Shown: piece after piece, positions 1 to 8,592 of the stretch
Layout of the letters: every line of letters begins with the position of its first letter
Numbering within the stretch: the first letter of the stretch is position 1
Notes under the pieces: generated by a model
What the model saw: the letters and a program-made list of their open reading frames with translations, nothing else
The model's database searches: none
Told to the model about the DNA's origin: nothing
Assembly (NCBI GenBank): GCA_902779395.1
Contig: CACZBK010000033.1
Location: 1-32,755, forward strand
Origin: an uncultured Lachnospiraceae bacterium
GTDB lineage: Bacteria > Bacillota > Clostridia > Lachnospirales > Lachnospiraceae
Direction of reading: 5' to 3'
Length of the DNA: 32,755 nt
Made by a program: the position numbers and the translations under genes

Positions 1-359
1 ACAGCCTTGATGATCTCTTCCGTATCCTGTGTATCAAGACAGATGGGAACGGCATTGACCCCGCCGAACTCCTTAAAGAGCACAGCCTTTCCTTCCATAA
101 CGGGCATGCCGGCGGCAGGTCCTATATTACCCAGGCCAAGAACCGCACTACCGTCGGATACCACAAGAATGGTATTGCTTTTTATCGTATACTTATATAC
201 CGCCTCGGGATCCCTGGCGATCTCCTTACAGGGTGCAGCTACACCGGGGGTATATGCCAGAGCCAGATCCGCTCCGCTTTTAACGGGAGCTTTTGACTCC
301 GTACTTATCTTTCCTTTCCACTGTGCGTGGAGCTCTAGTGCCTTCTCATCATTGCTCAT
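1..359 (-). CDS. Malic enzyme (malate dehydrogenase, oxaloacetate-decarboxylating), N-terminal part
   Basis: Partial gene: the ATG is at 359-357 and the frame is open to the left edge, giving the first 119 residues. The protein starts MSNDEKALELHAQWKGKIS and carries the malic-enzyme signature YTPGVAAPC near residue 36, then VVSDGSAVLGLGNIGPAAGMPVMEGK, in which malate and divalent-metal contacts of the short bacterial malic enzymes lie. The family oxidatively decarboxylates malate to pyruvate with NAD or NADP in the cytoplasm. An AAAAGGAG ribosome binding site at about 369-376 sits nine bases before the ATG, so the start is secure. It lies downstream of rnpB in the same direction, and a palindrome at 407-424 is in its leader. 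The cofactor and the C-terminal half cannot be judged here. Confidence 0.9.
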   Translation of the reverse strand, partial: MSNDEKALELHAQWKGKISTESKAPVKSGADLALAYTPGVAAPCKEIARDPEAVYKYTIKSNTILVVSDGSAVLGLGNIGPAAGMPVMEGKAVLFKEFGGVNAVPICLDTQDTEEIIKA

Positions 360-406
360 CAGGGTATTCTCCTTTTATAATTATAGATTACTGTTTTTAT
401 CAGACC

Positions 407-424
407 TGTGGTCTTGATACCACA
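407..424. repeat. Inverted repeat between rnpB and the malic enzyme gene
   Basis: Perfect six-base arms TGTGGT and ACCACA are separated by CTTGAT. A second overlapping dyad, AGACC-TGT-GGTCT, starts at 404. The position is upstream of the AT-rich TATAAT-like element at 380-385 that could be the malic-enzyme -10. No good -35 was found at the expected distance, so the repeat could be an operator or activator site, or part of the rnpB 3' trailer. Function is inferred from position only. Confidence 0.35.
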
Positions 425-441
425 TTCTTTTTTATAAAAAA

Positions 442-784
442 GCAAGAGAAACTGTAAGCCGGGTTATGTCTTGGATGATCATCTATCTAGCCTGCAGGTT
501 ACCCTGCAGTTCGAGCGACCCACCCGGAAGAACGCCGGGCCGGCGTATCTCTTCCGTATTTGGTCTTGCTTCGGATGGGGTTTGCATTGACCCGCTGCGT
601 TACCGCAGCGGCGGTAGTCTCTTACACTGCCGTTTCACCATAACCTCATAAAGAGGCTGTCTTTTCTCTGTTGCACTTTCCTTGGAGTCGCCTCCACCGG
701 ACGTTATCCGGCATCCTGCCCTGCGAAGCCCGGACTTTCCTCACGCACCGCGATGCAGTGCCCGCGACCATCCGTCCCTCTTGC
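442..784 (-). ncRNA. rnpB: RNase P RNA (bacterial type A)
   Basis: Catalytic RNA that trims the 5' leader of pre-tRNAs. Read on the minus strand it contains the hallmark 5' core GAGGAAAGTCCGGGC, the GGAAAGTGCAACAGA block, a segment like the conserved GGTGAAACGG, and the 3' signature AACCCGGCTTACAG. The ends are set by the P1 helix: GCAAGAG at 442-448 on the plus strand pairs with CTCTTGC at 778-784. A run of six Ts follows the 3' end directly. The length of about 343 nucleotides is usual for type A. The transcript must start within or at the end of the upstream kinase gene, where a promoter is visible (separate entry). The ends could be off by a few bases. Confidence 0.95.
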
Positions 785-794
785 ATTTTTTCAT

Positions 795-824
795 TTTATA
801 AACCGAAACATCCTCCTCCGACAA
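795..824 (-). promoter_or_regulatory. Probable rnpB promoter overlapping the stop codon of the upstream gene
   Basis: On the minus strand a TTGTCG -35 (824-819) is followed after 18 bases by a TATAAA -10 (800-795). This places initiation around 786-789, a few bases before the P1 helix of rnpB at 784. The TAA stop of the uridine-kinase-like gene (798-796) is inside the -10 hexamer. The match is moderate (4/6 and 5/6 bases). Confidence 0.5.
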
Positions 825-2451
825 ATTCCCTTACAATCGAATTGTTTGGAAGATCTTCCGTACTCACACCCAGGAAATACTCAAGGAATTTGAGCATTCT
901 CTTTGCCTCATGATACTCAGGCTCATCCGGGTTTACCGAGAACAGAAGCGGCTCTGCAAACTGTTTAAGTACTGCCAGTTCATAAATAAGCGCAGAGTTA
1001 AATATCTCATCCGCACTCTCCTGGAAGGGAAAGATATTTTCCTCCTCACCCCTTCTTACGGACGGCCACATTGATATGGTCCGCTGTGCGCTGGCACCTC
1101 TGGTTCTTGCATCCCTTACAAGACGGCGTAAAAGCCTGCCATCCGTAGTCGGTATGCGGTTATGTTCATCAACATTCAGGCTGGTGAGTGCCGATATGTA
1201 TATCTTAAACTTACTCTCTGTGGGAAGTGCATGACTCATCTTATCATTGAGCCCGTGTATGCCTTCGATCACCAGTATATCGTCTTTTCCAAGGGTCTTG
1301 AAATTGCCCTTGTATTCTCTCTGTCCGGTCTTGAAGTTAAAAGAGGGTATCTCTATGGTCTCGCCGTTTAACAGCTTCACCATATCGCCGTTAAACAGAT
1401 CCACATCTATTGCTTCAAGGCACTCGAAATTGTAATTTCCGTCCGCATCCTTAGGCGTATCCTGACGGTTCTTGAAATAGTCATCCACACCGATTGGATG
1501 AGGTTTTAATCCGTAGGAAGCAAGCTGCACGGAAAGCCTGTGCGAAAAGGTAGTCTTGCCTGATGATGAAGGTCCGGCTATCATGACAAACTTTACGCCG
1601 CCCCGCTCCACGATCTTTCTGGCGATCTCTCCTATACGCCTTTCCTGGAGAGCTTCCTGGGCCAGTACCAGCTCGCCTAAACCGCCTTCGCATATCTTTT
1701 CGTTCAGATCCCCCACTGAATCTATGCCAAGCTTTGCCCCCCAGTCATCTGCTGTCTTAAGCGCACCGAAAAGCCCCGGTCTGGGTATAAAACGCTTTAA
1801 AACATCGGGCTCCGCCGCTTCGGGAAGTACGAGCATGAATCCCTCTTCGTACAGCTCCAGAGAAAAATACTCCACATAAGATGTATCCGGCAGCATATAC
1901 CCGTAATAATAATCATCATAGCCGTCCAGACTGTATACATTTACCAGAGAACTCCGGCGGAAACGGAAAAGCTTATCCTTATCTTCCATCCCGGCCCGGG
2001 CAAAAAGCTCCCTTGCTTCATCAGTGGGAACAGACCTCTTTTCAATGGGAACAGCAGCAGCTATAAGCTCTCTCATACGTTTATCCAGTCTGTCAAGAAA
2101 AGCCTGATCCACCTTAAGCCCTCCCTTGGGGCTTATGTAGTATCCGTTGCCGATAGCAAATTCAACCTTGACCTGCTTTGACTTATCATGATCCAGAACA
2201 TCGTCGATAGCTTTTACCATCACCAGTATGGCTGTACGCACGTATGCCTTATGCCCGCTCGATCTTTTCAGCGTGATGAAGCTTACCTCCGCTCCGTCTT
2301 TGATCTTTCTCTTAAGCTCTCTTATCCTGCCGTTTTCCAGCACCAGCCCTATGCGGGCATCTTCTTTATCCTGATGATCCGCCGCTGCAGCGATGTAGTC
2401 GCTGCCGTCGGGATACTGTCTTTCTTCTCCGTCTACTCTGATCGTTATCAT
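796..2451 (-). CDS. Uridine kinase-like nucleoside kinase with N-terminal TGS/ThrRS-like region
   Basis: 551 residues. Residues 1-60 look like a TGS domain, and the following segment resembles the second additional domain of threonyl-tRNA synthetase. The C-terminal half is a phosphoribulokinase/uridine kinase P-loop domain with Walker A AGPSSSGKT at about 292-300 and then GVDDYF and VIEGIHGLN, as in uridine kinases. The family is expected to phosphorylate a nucleoside (uridine or cytidine) with ATP or GTP, but this fused architecture has not, to my knowledge, been given a settled substrate. The gene is the last of the purL-dgt-dnaG-rpoD-trmK-Nif3 series, 20 bases after the Nif3-like gene, and is followed by rnpB, whose promoter overlaps its stop codon. 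Family is confident; substrate is inferred. Confidence 0.88.
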   Translation of the reverse strand: MITIRVDGEERQYPDGSDYIAAAADHQDKEDARIGLVLENGRIRELKRKIKDGAEVSFITLKRSSGHKAYVRTAILVMVKAIDDVLDHDKSKQVKVEFAIGNGYYISPKGGLKVDQAFLDRLDKRMRELIAAAVPIEKRSVPTDEARELFARAGMEDKDKLFRFRRSSLVNVYSLDGYDDYYYGYMLPDTSYVEYFSLELYEEGFMLVLPEAAEPDVLKRFIPRPGLFGALKTADDWGAKLGIDSVGDLNEKICEGGLGELVLAQEALQERRIGEIARKIVERGGVKFVMIAGPSSSGKTTFSHRLSVQLASYGLKPHPIGVDDYFKNRQDTPKDADGNYNFECLEAIDVDLFNGDMVKLLNGETIEIPSFNFKTGQREYKGNFKTLGKDDILVIEGIHGLNDKMSHALPTESKFKIYISALTSLNVDEHNRIPTTDGRLLRRLVRDARTRGASAQRTISMWPSVRRGEEENIFPFQESADEIFNSALIYELAVLKQFAEPLLFSVNPDEPEYHEAKRMLKFLEYFLGVSTEDLPNNSIVREFVGGGCFGL

Positions 2452-2471
2452 ATCCGTATCATAACCCCCTT

Positions 2472-3254
2472 TTATATCACAACAAACGGTTCCTTCTGAG
2501 ACGCTGCGCTCACGTTCATCTGCGGCATCTTCTTTTTAAAGAAATCCTTCATATATGCAACAAAAATCTTTTCTATACCGTAGTGTCCGGCATCTATGAT
2601 ATTAAGGCCTTCCGCCACGGCATCTATTCCCTTATGATGTGAGATATCACCTGTGATAAGAAGCTGGGCTCCGGCTTTCAGGGCATAGGGTATCATATCA
2701 CTGCCTGACCCCGGCGATATAGCCACACGCCTCACTTTGATCTCGGGATCACCGAAAAGCCTCACGTTATCAAGTATAAAAGCTTCCTTTACGAGCTCAC
2801 AGCAATATTTGAGCCGCATTTCCCTGCTCAGATTCCCCACACGGCCTATGCCTTCATTTGCTATGGCATCTTCATAAGTCACCTGAAGCACTTCCCTGTC
2901 CTCAAGCTGCAGGCGGTCTGCTGCTTCATCAGCCATGCCCATCACATCAAAATTCGTATGCATGCTGTAGCAGGCGACATCCGAAGAGATAAGCTTAAGA
3001 AGTTTGCGTCCAACATGGTCTTCTTCGGTTATTCTTGATATATTCGGAAAAATAAGCGGATGATGAGTGAGCAGAAGATCCGCCCCGGTAAGTACAGCCT
3101 CCTCCACCACTTCATCGGTGGCGTCAACGGAAAGAAGTATGCTTTTTACCTCCTTGGATAACCTTCCGCACATCAGTCCGCTGTTATCCCAGCTTTCCGC
3201 AAATGAGGGAGGTGAGAGCTGTTCTAAACTGTCAATGACTTCTTTAAGTTCCAT
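2472..3254 (-). CDS. Nif3-like dinuclear metal center protein (YqfO / GTP cyclohydrolase I type 2 family)
   Basis: 260 residues, close to the compact form of the family without the PII-like insertion found in Bacillus YqfO. Metal ligands expected for the family are visible: the THHP motif (His64, His65), MHTNFD (His99, Asp103) and a C-terminal GHYGIEK segment. The reaction is unsettled; members form hexameric toroids with two metal ions per subunit, and the 'GTP cyclohydrolase I type 2' name rests on limited data. The start at 3254 is preceded by AGGAG-type sequence. The gene begins 12 bases after trmK, the conserved neighbourhood in Firmicutes (rpoD-trmK-yqfO), so co-transcription is likely. 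Confidence 0.92.
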   Translation of the reverse strand: MELKEVIDSLEQLSPPSFAESWDNSGLMCGRLSKEVKSILLSVDATDEVVEEAVLTGADLLLTHHPLIFPNISRITEEDHVGRKLLKLISSDVACYSMHTNFDVMGMADEAADRLQLEDREVLQVTYEDAIANEGIGRVGNLSREMRLKYCCELVKEAFILDNVRLFGDPEIKVRRVAISPGSGSDMIPYALKAGAQLLITGDISHHKGIDAVAEGLNIIDAGHYGIEKIFVAYMKDFFKKKMPQMNVSAASQKEPFVVI

Positions 3255-3266
3255 ACATGCTCCTTT

Positions 3267-3980
3267 CTATTCGTAATAGGAAAGCGCCTGCCTTAACATG
3301 TTTAGTTCCTTTTCCAGATCCGAAAGCCTTGCTTCGGATCTTTCGCTTCCGTTCTCTGCCGCACTCTTAAGCTGCCCGCTTACGGCTGTTTCCATCTCAA
3401 GCCTGTGATCAAGGTATTTCTTTAATACCGGATGCCTGTTTTCAAGCGTTTGCCTGCCGTATTCAAGAAAAAGCTCTTTAATACCGTCTCCGGCTTTTCC
3501 GGGTTCTGCCCTGAACATGGGATAAAACTTTCCGTCCTCAAAAACCATATCCTCGGCAGTTATCGTATATCCGTTCCCGATAAGATACTCCCTTACACTT
3601 CTCACTTCAGACTGCGGCTGAAGTATAAGCTGGCTTGTCTTTCGGAGTTTGTTTTTTCCTTCCATGAGTATACGCCGGATAAGCTCTCCGCCCATACCGG
3701 CAAGTATCACGGCATCTGCCTCGTCCTCATTTAAAGATGCAAGTCCGTCGGATAAACGGCATTCTATGCTTCCGCCCAGTCCCTCTTTTGATATGTTTTC
3801 CTTAGCCGCACACAATGGCCCTTTTCTGAGATCCATCGCGAGCATCTTTTCAAATATCCCTGTTTTAACAAGAAATATGCTCACATATCCGTGATCACAT
3901 CCCACGTCGGCACCGCAGCCGCCCTCTTTTTTCAGACAAAGAGCGGCTACGGCTGCCATACGTGCAGAAAGTCTGTTCAT
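3267..3980 (-). CDS. trmK: tRNA (adenine22-N1)-methyltransferase
   Basis: 237 residues. The N-terminal Rossmann fold carries the SAM-binding motif ADVGCDHGYVSIFL at about 24-37, followed by AMDLRKGPL and the catalytic-region ILAGMGGELIRRIL, typical of TrmK/YqfN. The remaining C-terminal part is rich in charged residues and predicted to be a coiled-coil, as in Bacillus TrmK. The enzyme methylates N1 of A22 in the D-loop of certain tRNAs, using S-adenosylmethionine. The ATG overlaps the TGA stop of rpoD by one base (TGATG), so translation is probably coupled. The rpoD-trmK-yqfO order is conserved in Firmicutes and supports the call. Confidence 0.93.
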   Translation of the reverse strand: MNRLSARMAAVAALCLKKEGGCGADVGCDHGYVSIFLVKTGIFEKMLAMDLRKGPLCAAKENISKEGLGGSIECRLSDGLASLNEDEADAVILAGMGGELIRRILMEGKNKLRKTSQLILQPQSEVRSVREYLIGNGYTITAEDMVFEDGKFYPMFRAEPGKAGDGIKELFLEYGRQTLENRHPVLKKYLDHRLEMETAVSGQLKSAAENGSERSEARLSDLEKELNMLRQALSYYE

Positions 3981-5761
3981 CAGTCCAAAAAGTCCTTTAT
4001 ACGCTTGCTGCGGCTGGGATGACGCAGTTTCCTGAGCGCCTTTGCCTCTATCTGGCGTATACGCTCACGGGTAACCGAAAACTCTTTACCGACCTCTTCA
4101 AGTGTACGCGCCCTGCCGTCAATAAGCCCGAAACGAAGCGTAAGAACCTTTCTCTCTCTGTCAGTCAGGGTATCGAGTATCTCGTTCAGCTGCTCACGCA
4201 GCAGAGTGAACGCTGCGACATCGGCAGGAACAGGCACATTATCATCCTGTATAAAGTCTCCGAGATGGCTGTCTTCCTCTTCACCGATAGGCGTTTCAAG
4301 CGATACCGGCTCCTGTGATATCTTAAGGATCTCTCTTACACGCTCTTCAGGCATATCCATGCGCTCAGCTATCTCAGAAGGTGCCGGCTCACGTCCCAGT
4401 TCCTGTAAAAGCTGCCTGTTGATACGTATTATCTTGTTTATGGTCTCGACCATATGAACGGGGATACGTATAGTCCTTGCCTGATCGGCTATCGCACGGG
4501 TTATTGCCTGACGTATCCACCAGGTGGCATATGTCGAGAACTTGTAACCCTTTCTGTAATCAAACTTCTCTACAGCCTTGATAAGGCCCAGATTTCCTTC
4601 CTGGATCAGGTCAAGGAAGAGCATGCCGCGTCCGACATAACGCTTTGCTATACTTACCACCAGTCGCAGGTTGGCCTGTGAAAGTTCCTGTCCCGCTGCT
4701 TTTCCGGATTCAATCTTTGCGTCATTGGCAGCTATCTTTTTCTCTATCTCGGCGATCTTTGCATCGATCTCGGCTTTGCTTTTTGCATTCTTTCCCTTTT
4801 TATCGGGTGTCTTAAGGCGTATAAGTCTGGTCTTAAGATCTTTATTCTTTTCGGAAGCTTCCGATCCCAATTCCATACGCTTTGCCAGCTCTATCTCCTC
4901 TTCCGCGGAAAGCAGGGGCACCCTGCCTATCTCCTTTAAGTACATACGTACGGGATCCTCGATATTCGCTCCGTCCGCTACACCCGCCTCAAGATTTTCC
5001 ATGTCATACTCAAGCTCGGCGCTTTCTTCCATGGCAAGCTCTTCATCGGGTATATCGTCATCATCTATCTGCTCCATGCGGAGTACTATACGGTTCTTAT
5101 CAAGAGCATCCCAGATACGGTCGAACTGCTCTTCATCAAGATTAAGCTCGGTAAAAGTATCTATTACATCCTGATACTCCATATAACCGGCTTTTTTTGC
5201 CCCGTTTATAAGGTTCTTGAGTTTTTCTTCAAAAAGAGTCTCGCGAAGTGCAGCTGCCTCGGCATCATTTAAGCCTTCACTTTCCTCCTCAAAGGATTCT
5301 TCATCCTGCAGAAGCTCCTCTTCGGTCAGCTCCTCCGATGCTCCCTTTCTGCCGCTGCTCTTCTTTTCATTTTTAGACCTGCCTGTTTTCTTTTCGGCTG
5401 TCATCTTTTCCGATACTTTCTTATCGGCTGCTTTCTTTGTATCGGCTTTAGCTGCTGCCGCAGAGGTCTTTTTTTCCGATGCTTTCTTTTCGCTCACACT
5501 GTTCTCCTTAGATGATGTGCCCTTTTTTGCCAAAGTGCTTTCTTTGGATGCCGTAACAGTCTTCTTAGGGTTACTGTCTTTAGATGCGGCGCTTTTCTTA
5601 TCACCTGCATTTTTCTTAACGACAGTTTCTTTCTTAACGGATGCATCTTCCTTCTTTGCAACGGCCTTCTTATCGGCATTCTTTTTTTCCGAAGCTCCCT
5701 TTGCCTGCACGGTCTTTGCGGGCTTCTTTGCTTCTTCTTTGTTGGTCTTCTTTGCAGCCAT
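3980..5761 (-). CDS. rpoD: RNA polymerase principal sigma factor RpoD (sigma A) with Lys-rich N-terminal tail
   Basis: Directs RNA polymerase to housekeeping promoters. Residue numbers count from the GTG two codons upstream. The tail (about 1-142) is almost only Lys, Ala, Ser, Thr and Glu with KK repeats; 145-165 is acidic; region 1.1 follows at about 174-230; region 1.2 has [11 protein letters not shown] at 271-281; region 2 starts [18 protein letters not shown] at 365 and includes the -10 recognition helix [16 protein letters not shown]; region 3 lies around 440-520; region 4 holds [20 protein letters not shown]. Between regions 1.2 and 2.1 about 50 extra Lys/Ala/Glu-rich residues (302-358) are inserted. 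The ATG at 5761 is chosen because AAAGGAG at 5777-5771 is nine bases away, while the in-frame GTG at 5767 is only three. It sits 22 bases after dnaG and overlaps trmK. Confidence 0.97.
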   Translation of the reverse strand: MAAKKTNKEEAKKPAKTVQAKGASEKKNADKKAVAKKEDASVKKETVVKKNAGDKKSAASKDSNPKKTVTASKESTLAKKGTSSKENSVSEKKASEKKTSAAAAKADTKKAADKKVSEKMTAEKKTGRSKNEKKSSGRKGASEELTEEELLQDEESFEEESEGLNDAEAAALRETLFEEKLKNLINGAKKAGYMEYQDVIDTFTELNLDEEQFDRIWDALDKNRIVLRMEQIDDDDIPDEELAMEESAELEYDMENLEAGVADGANIEDPVRMYLKEIGRVPLLSAEEEIELAKRMELGSEASEKNKDLKTRLIRLKTPDKKGKNAKSKAEIDAKIAEIEKKIAANDAKIESGKAAGQELSQANLRLVVSIAKRYVGRGMLFLDLIQEGNLGLIKAVEKFDYRKGYKFSTYATWWIRQAITRAIADQARTIRIPVHMVETINKIIRINRQLLQELGREPAPSEIAERMDMPEERVREILKISQEPVSLETPIGEEEDSHLGDFIQDDNVPVPADVAAFTLLREQLNEILDTLTDRERKVLTLRFGLIDGRARTLEEVGKEFSVTRERIRQIEAKALRKLRHPSRSKRIKDFLD

Positions 5762-5783
5762 AGTCACACACTCCTTTGTTATT

Positions 5784-7565
5784 TCAGGATAACATACGTT
5801 TCCTGAGTTCTTCCATCATACGCTTCTGCTTAAGCTTTTCATCAAGGCTCATCTTCCCGCCGGCTGTTTTCGCATCATGATCAAAACGCTCCTGCTTTAC
5901 CTTAAGGACTATATCCCGGAAAGCCTTTTCTTTTTCTTCGTCAGTCACGATGGCATCCAGCTTTGTGTGGAATACCTCCGCAGCAGTCTGCTGCTCATCA
6001 GCATCCTCAAACATGTTGATGATAGATGCCGGATTCGGAACTCCCCCCTCCATATCGGAAAACATCCGCTCAGACACTTTGTGATAAATGGGGTCCGTAA
6101 AATCCTGTGCATCTATGAGGTCTTTTATGCCTTCATATCGTTTCGGCTCCTCGGCGAGATAAGTCAGCAGTACTCTCTGTGCATATTTATCACTGTCATC
6201 CGACTCAGGCTTAGCTGCCTGATACCCTGCCCCTGCATCTGCCCTGGCTTTGGTATCGCTCAGCTTAACGCCCCCTCTCAGCACCAGTGAGATAACCTGC
6301 TTTTTTAACGCATCACCGGGAATGCCGTATTCCGCACTTACCGCATCAATATAATTCTCCCTCTCCAGCTCCTCTTCAAATATACACAGCTTTTTGGCTA
6401 CTTCATTATAAAAATCCGTCTTTTTAGCCGGATCGGAAAAATCATAGTTTTTTCTTAATATCCTTACTTCGAACAAAAAGCCGTTTTCGGCATTATCCAG
6501 CCTTTTCCGGTACTCTTCGGCTCCCAGATTTTTGATGAACTCATCCGGATCCTTATAAGGCTGCATATTTATGACTCTGCCGTTTAAGCCGCAGGTACGT
6601 AAGATCGATATGGCCTTAAGCGCCGCATTAACTCCGGCAGTATCACTGTCATAAGCCAGCAGCACATCACGCCCGAAACGCTTTAGTATCATGGCCTGAT
6701 CCATGGTAAAGGCAGTTCCAAGGGATGCCATGGCCTGGGTAAACCCCGCCTGATGCAGACTGATGACATCCATATATCCTTCGCAGAGTATAAAGTTATC
6801 TGCCCTGCTGCTTCTCGCCAGATTAAGTCCGAAGAGATTTTTTCTTTTCTCAAATATCTCCGTTTCCGAAGTGTTCAGATATTTCGGCTCTCCTTCGCCC
6901 ATAACACGTCCGCCGAAAGCTATCACTTTCCCGCTTCCGTTCATTATGGGAAACATCACCCTGTTGTAAAATTTATCACTTACGCCGTATTTTTCGTTAT
7001 AACTGCTCAGCCCAGCGGCGCACAGTTCATCTATAGTAAAGCCTTTCTTCTGAAGATATTTCGTAAGATCATCTTTGTACTGCAGTGAGTACCCCAGCCC
7101 GAATGAGCGCATGGTCTCATCGGAAAGCTCCCTTTTTCTGAAATACTCATAGCCTATCTCACCCTGAGGTGAACGCAGCGCTTTATAAAAATACTTCGCA
7201 GCTTCGGTATTGGCCTCATAGAGCCTCTCTCTCCTGCTCCGGGCCCGCTTTGCTTCCGCGCTTTCATTGCCCTCCGGCAGTCTGATCCCCGCCTTCTCCG
7301 CAAGAAACTGCACCGCTTCAACAAAGTTCATATTCTCATGCTTCATCAGGAAAGTGTAACAGTTCCCGGTGGCATGGCAGCCGAAACAATAATACATCTG
7401 CGTATCATCCGACACGGAAAACGAGCCTGTCTTTTCATTATGAAAAGGGCACAGGCCAAAAAATTTACTTCCCTTACGCTTTAGATTTACATAGCCGGAA
7501 ATGAGCTGAACTATATCCGTACTCTGCCTTACCTGCTCTATTATCTCGTCGGAATAAAAAGGCAA
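5784..7565 (-). CDS. dnaG: DNA primase
   Basis: Makes RNA primers for replication. The N-terminal CHC2 zinc finger has CPFH and CFGC (Cys39, His42, Cys60, Cys63). The central RNA polymerase/TOPRIM domain shows the FGGRV region, then [15 protein letters not shown] and [10 protein letters not shown] with the acidic metal-binding residues. The C-terminal part is the divergent helicase-binding region. A longer frame opens with ATG at 7622 but overlaps dgt by 38 bases and lacks a ribosome binding site. A TTG at 7565-7563 begins [13 protein letters not shown], where family members start, and has GGGGGA seven or so bases upstream; it is preferred, giving 593 residues. The gene lies between dgt and rpoD in the classical macromolecular synthesis order. 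Confidence 0.95.
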   Translation of the reverse strand: MPFYSDEIIEQVRQSTDIVQLISGYVNLKRKGSKFFGLCPFHNEKTGSFSVSDDTQMYYCFGCHATGNCYTFLMKHENMNFVEAVQFLAEKAGIRLPEGNESAEAKRARSRRERLYEANTEAAKYFYKALRSPQGEIGYEYFRKRELSDETMRSFGLGYSLQYKDDLTKYLQKKGFTIDELCAAGLSSYNEKYGVSDKFYNRVMFPIMNGSGKVIAFGGRVMGEGEPKYLNTSETEIFEKRKNLFGLNLARSSRADNFILCEGYMDVISLHQAGFTQAMASLGTAFTMDQAMILKRFGRDVLLAYDSDTAGVNAALKAISILRTCGLNGRVINMQPYKDPDEFIKNLGAEEYRKRLDNAENGFLFEVRILRKNYDFSDPAKKTDFYNEVAKKLCIFEEELERENYIDAVSAEYGIPGDALKKQVISLVLRGGVKLSDTKARADAGAGYQAAKPESDDSDKYAQRVLLTYLAEEPKRYEGIKDLIDAQDFTDPIYHKVSERMFSDMEGGVPNPASIINMFEDADEQQTAAEVFHTKLDAIVTDEEKEKAFRDIVLKVKQERFDHDAKTAGGKMSLDEKLKQKRMMEELRKRMLS

Positions 7566-7584
7566 TTTAAGTCCCCCGCTTTGA

Positions 7585-8589
7585 TCATCCGTGCCAGGAC
7601 TTGGGAATATACAGCTCTTCATAGGTGGCTATGGCGAAATGATCGGTCATTGATGCGATAAAATCGCATGCTACCCTTTCGACACTTTCTCCCTTATCCA
7701 TCAGGCGTTTATACTCTTCAGGAAGCTTGTCCTTATGTGTCACGTAATATTCATACAAGGTCTTTACCAGTGCTTCGGCCTTGGATTCCTCTGCCTTGAC
7801 CACCGGATTCTGGTATACGTTCTTAAACATGAAGGCCCGCATCTGAAGCATCGCCTTCTCCACATAGGGCTCCATAAGTATATCATCCCTGTCAAGACTG
7901 GTAGCGATTATATTATGTATAAGGTGATCAAGACGCTCTTTGGTATGATACCCCAGCACATCACCTATCTCTTTCGGAACATCACTGTCACTTAATACCT
8001 TTGCCCTTATGGCATCATCCATATCATGATGGATATATGCCAGCTTGTCGGAAAAGCGCACTATACGCCCCTCAAGGGTAAAGGGTTTTGATTTCATCTG
8101 GTGGTTGAGCATCCCGTCCCTGACCTCGACCGTTAAGTTAAGCCCTTCGCCGTCACGCTCAAGCACCTTTACCACGCGGACGCTCTGCTCGTTGTGTTCA
8201 AATCCCAGCGGGCAGACTTCATCAAGCGCTCTCTCCCCGGCATGTCCGAAAGGAGTATGCCCCAGATCGTGCCCCAGCGCTATGGCCTCCACCAGTTCTT
8301 CATTCATCTTAAGGGCCCTGGCTATGGTCCTGGCTATCTGGGCCACCTCCAGGGTATGGGTAAGGCGCGTACGGTAATGATCCCCTTCGGGATTTAAGAA
8401 TACCTGCGTCTTATCTTTAAGCCTGCGGAAAGCCTTTGAATGCACTATCCTGTCCCTGTCACGTGCAAAGACCGGCCTTATGTCACACTGCTCCTCCGGC
8501 TTATCCCTGCCTCTGGTATTGATACTCAGCGTGGCATAGGGGCTTAAGCTTTCCTTTTCGGCTTTTTCCAGTTCTTCCCTTATCAGCAT
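7585..8589 (-). CDS. dGTP triphosphohydrolase-like HD-domain protein
   Basis: 334 residues. The HD-domain metal ligands are visible: His78 in LTHTLEV, the His107-Asp108 pair in GHDLGHTPFGHAGE, and a later Asp in RFSDKLAYIHHDMDD. Together with the N-terminal RDRIVHSKAFRRLKDKTQV segment this is characteristic of the dGTPase family, which splits dNTPs to nucleoside and triphosphate. Length suits the short clostridial type rather than E. coli Dgt (about 505). The ATG follows the purL stop by three bases, and the stop is about 20 bases before dnaG, so it is probably co-transcribed with both. Substrate specificity cannot be read from sequence. Confidence 0.92.
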   Translation of the reverse strand: MLIREELEKAEKESLSPYATLSINTRGRDKPEEQCDIRPVFARDRDRIVHSKAFRRLKDKTQVFLNPEGDHYRTRLTHTLEVAQIARTIARALKMNEELVEAIALGHDLGHTPFGHAGERALDEVCPLGFEHNEQSVRVVKVLERDGEGLNLTVEVRDGMLNHQMKSKPFTLEGRIVRFSDKLAYIHHDMDDAIRAKVLSDSDVPKEIGDVLGYHTKERLDHLIHNIIATSLDRDDILMEPYVEKAMLQMRAFMFKNVYQNPVVKAEESKAEALVKTLYEYYVTHKDKLPEEYKRLMDKGESVERVACDFIASMTDHFAIATYEELYIPKSWHG

Positions 8590-8592
8590 ATC

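Noticed and set aside
5217-5792. 191-residue Ser/Phe-rich plus-strand frame
   Set aside because: It is the complement of the Lys/Glu-rich RpoD tail; the hydrophobic look comes from reading AAG/GAA codons backwards.
7565-7622. Longer dnaG start at ATG 7622
   Set aside because: Overlaps dgt by 38 bases without a ribosome binding site; the primase domain begins at the TTG at 7565.
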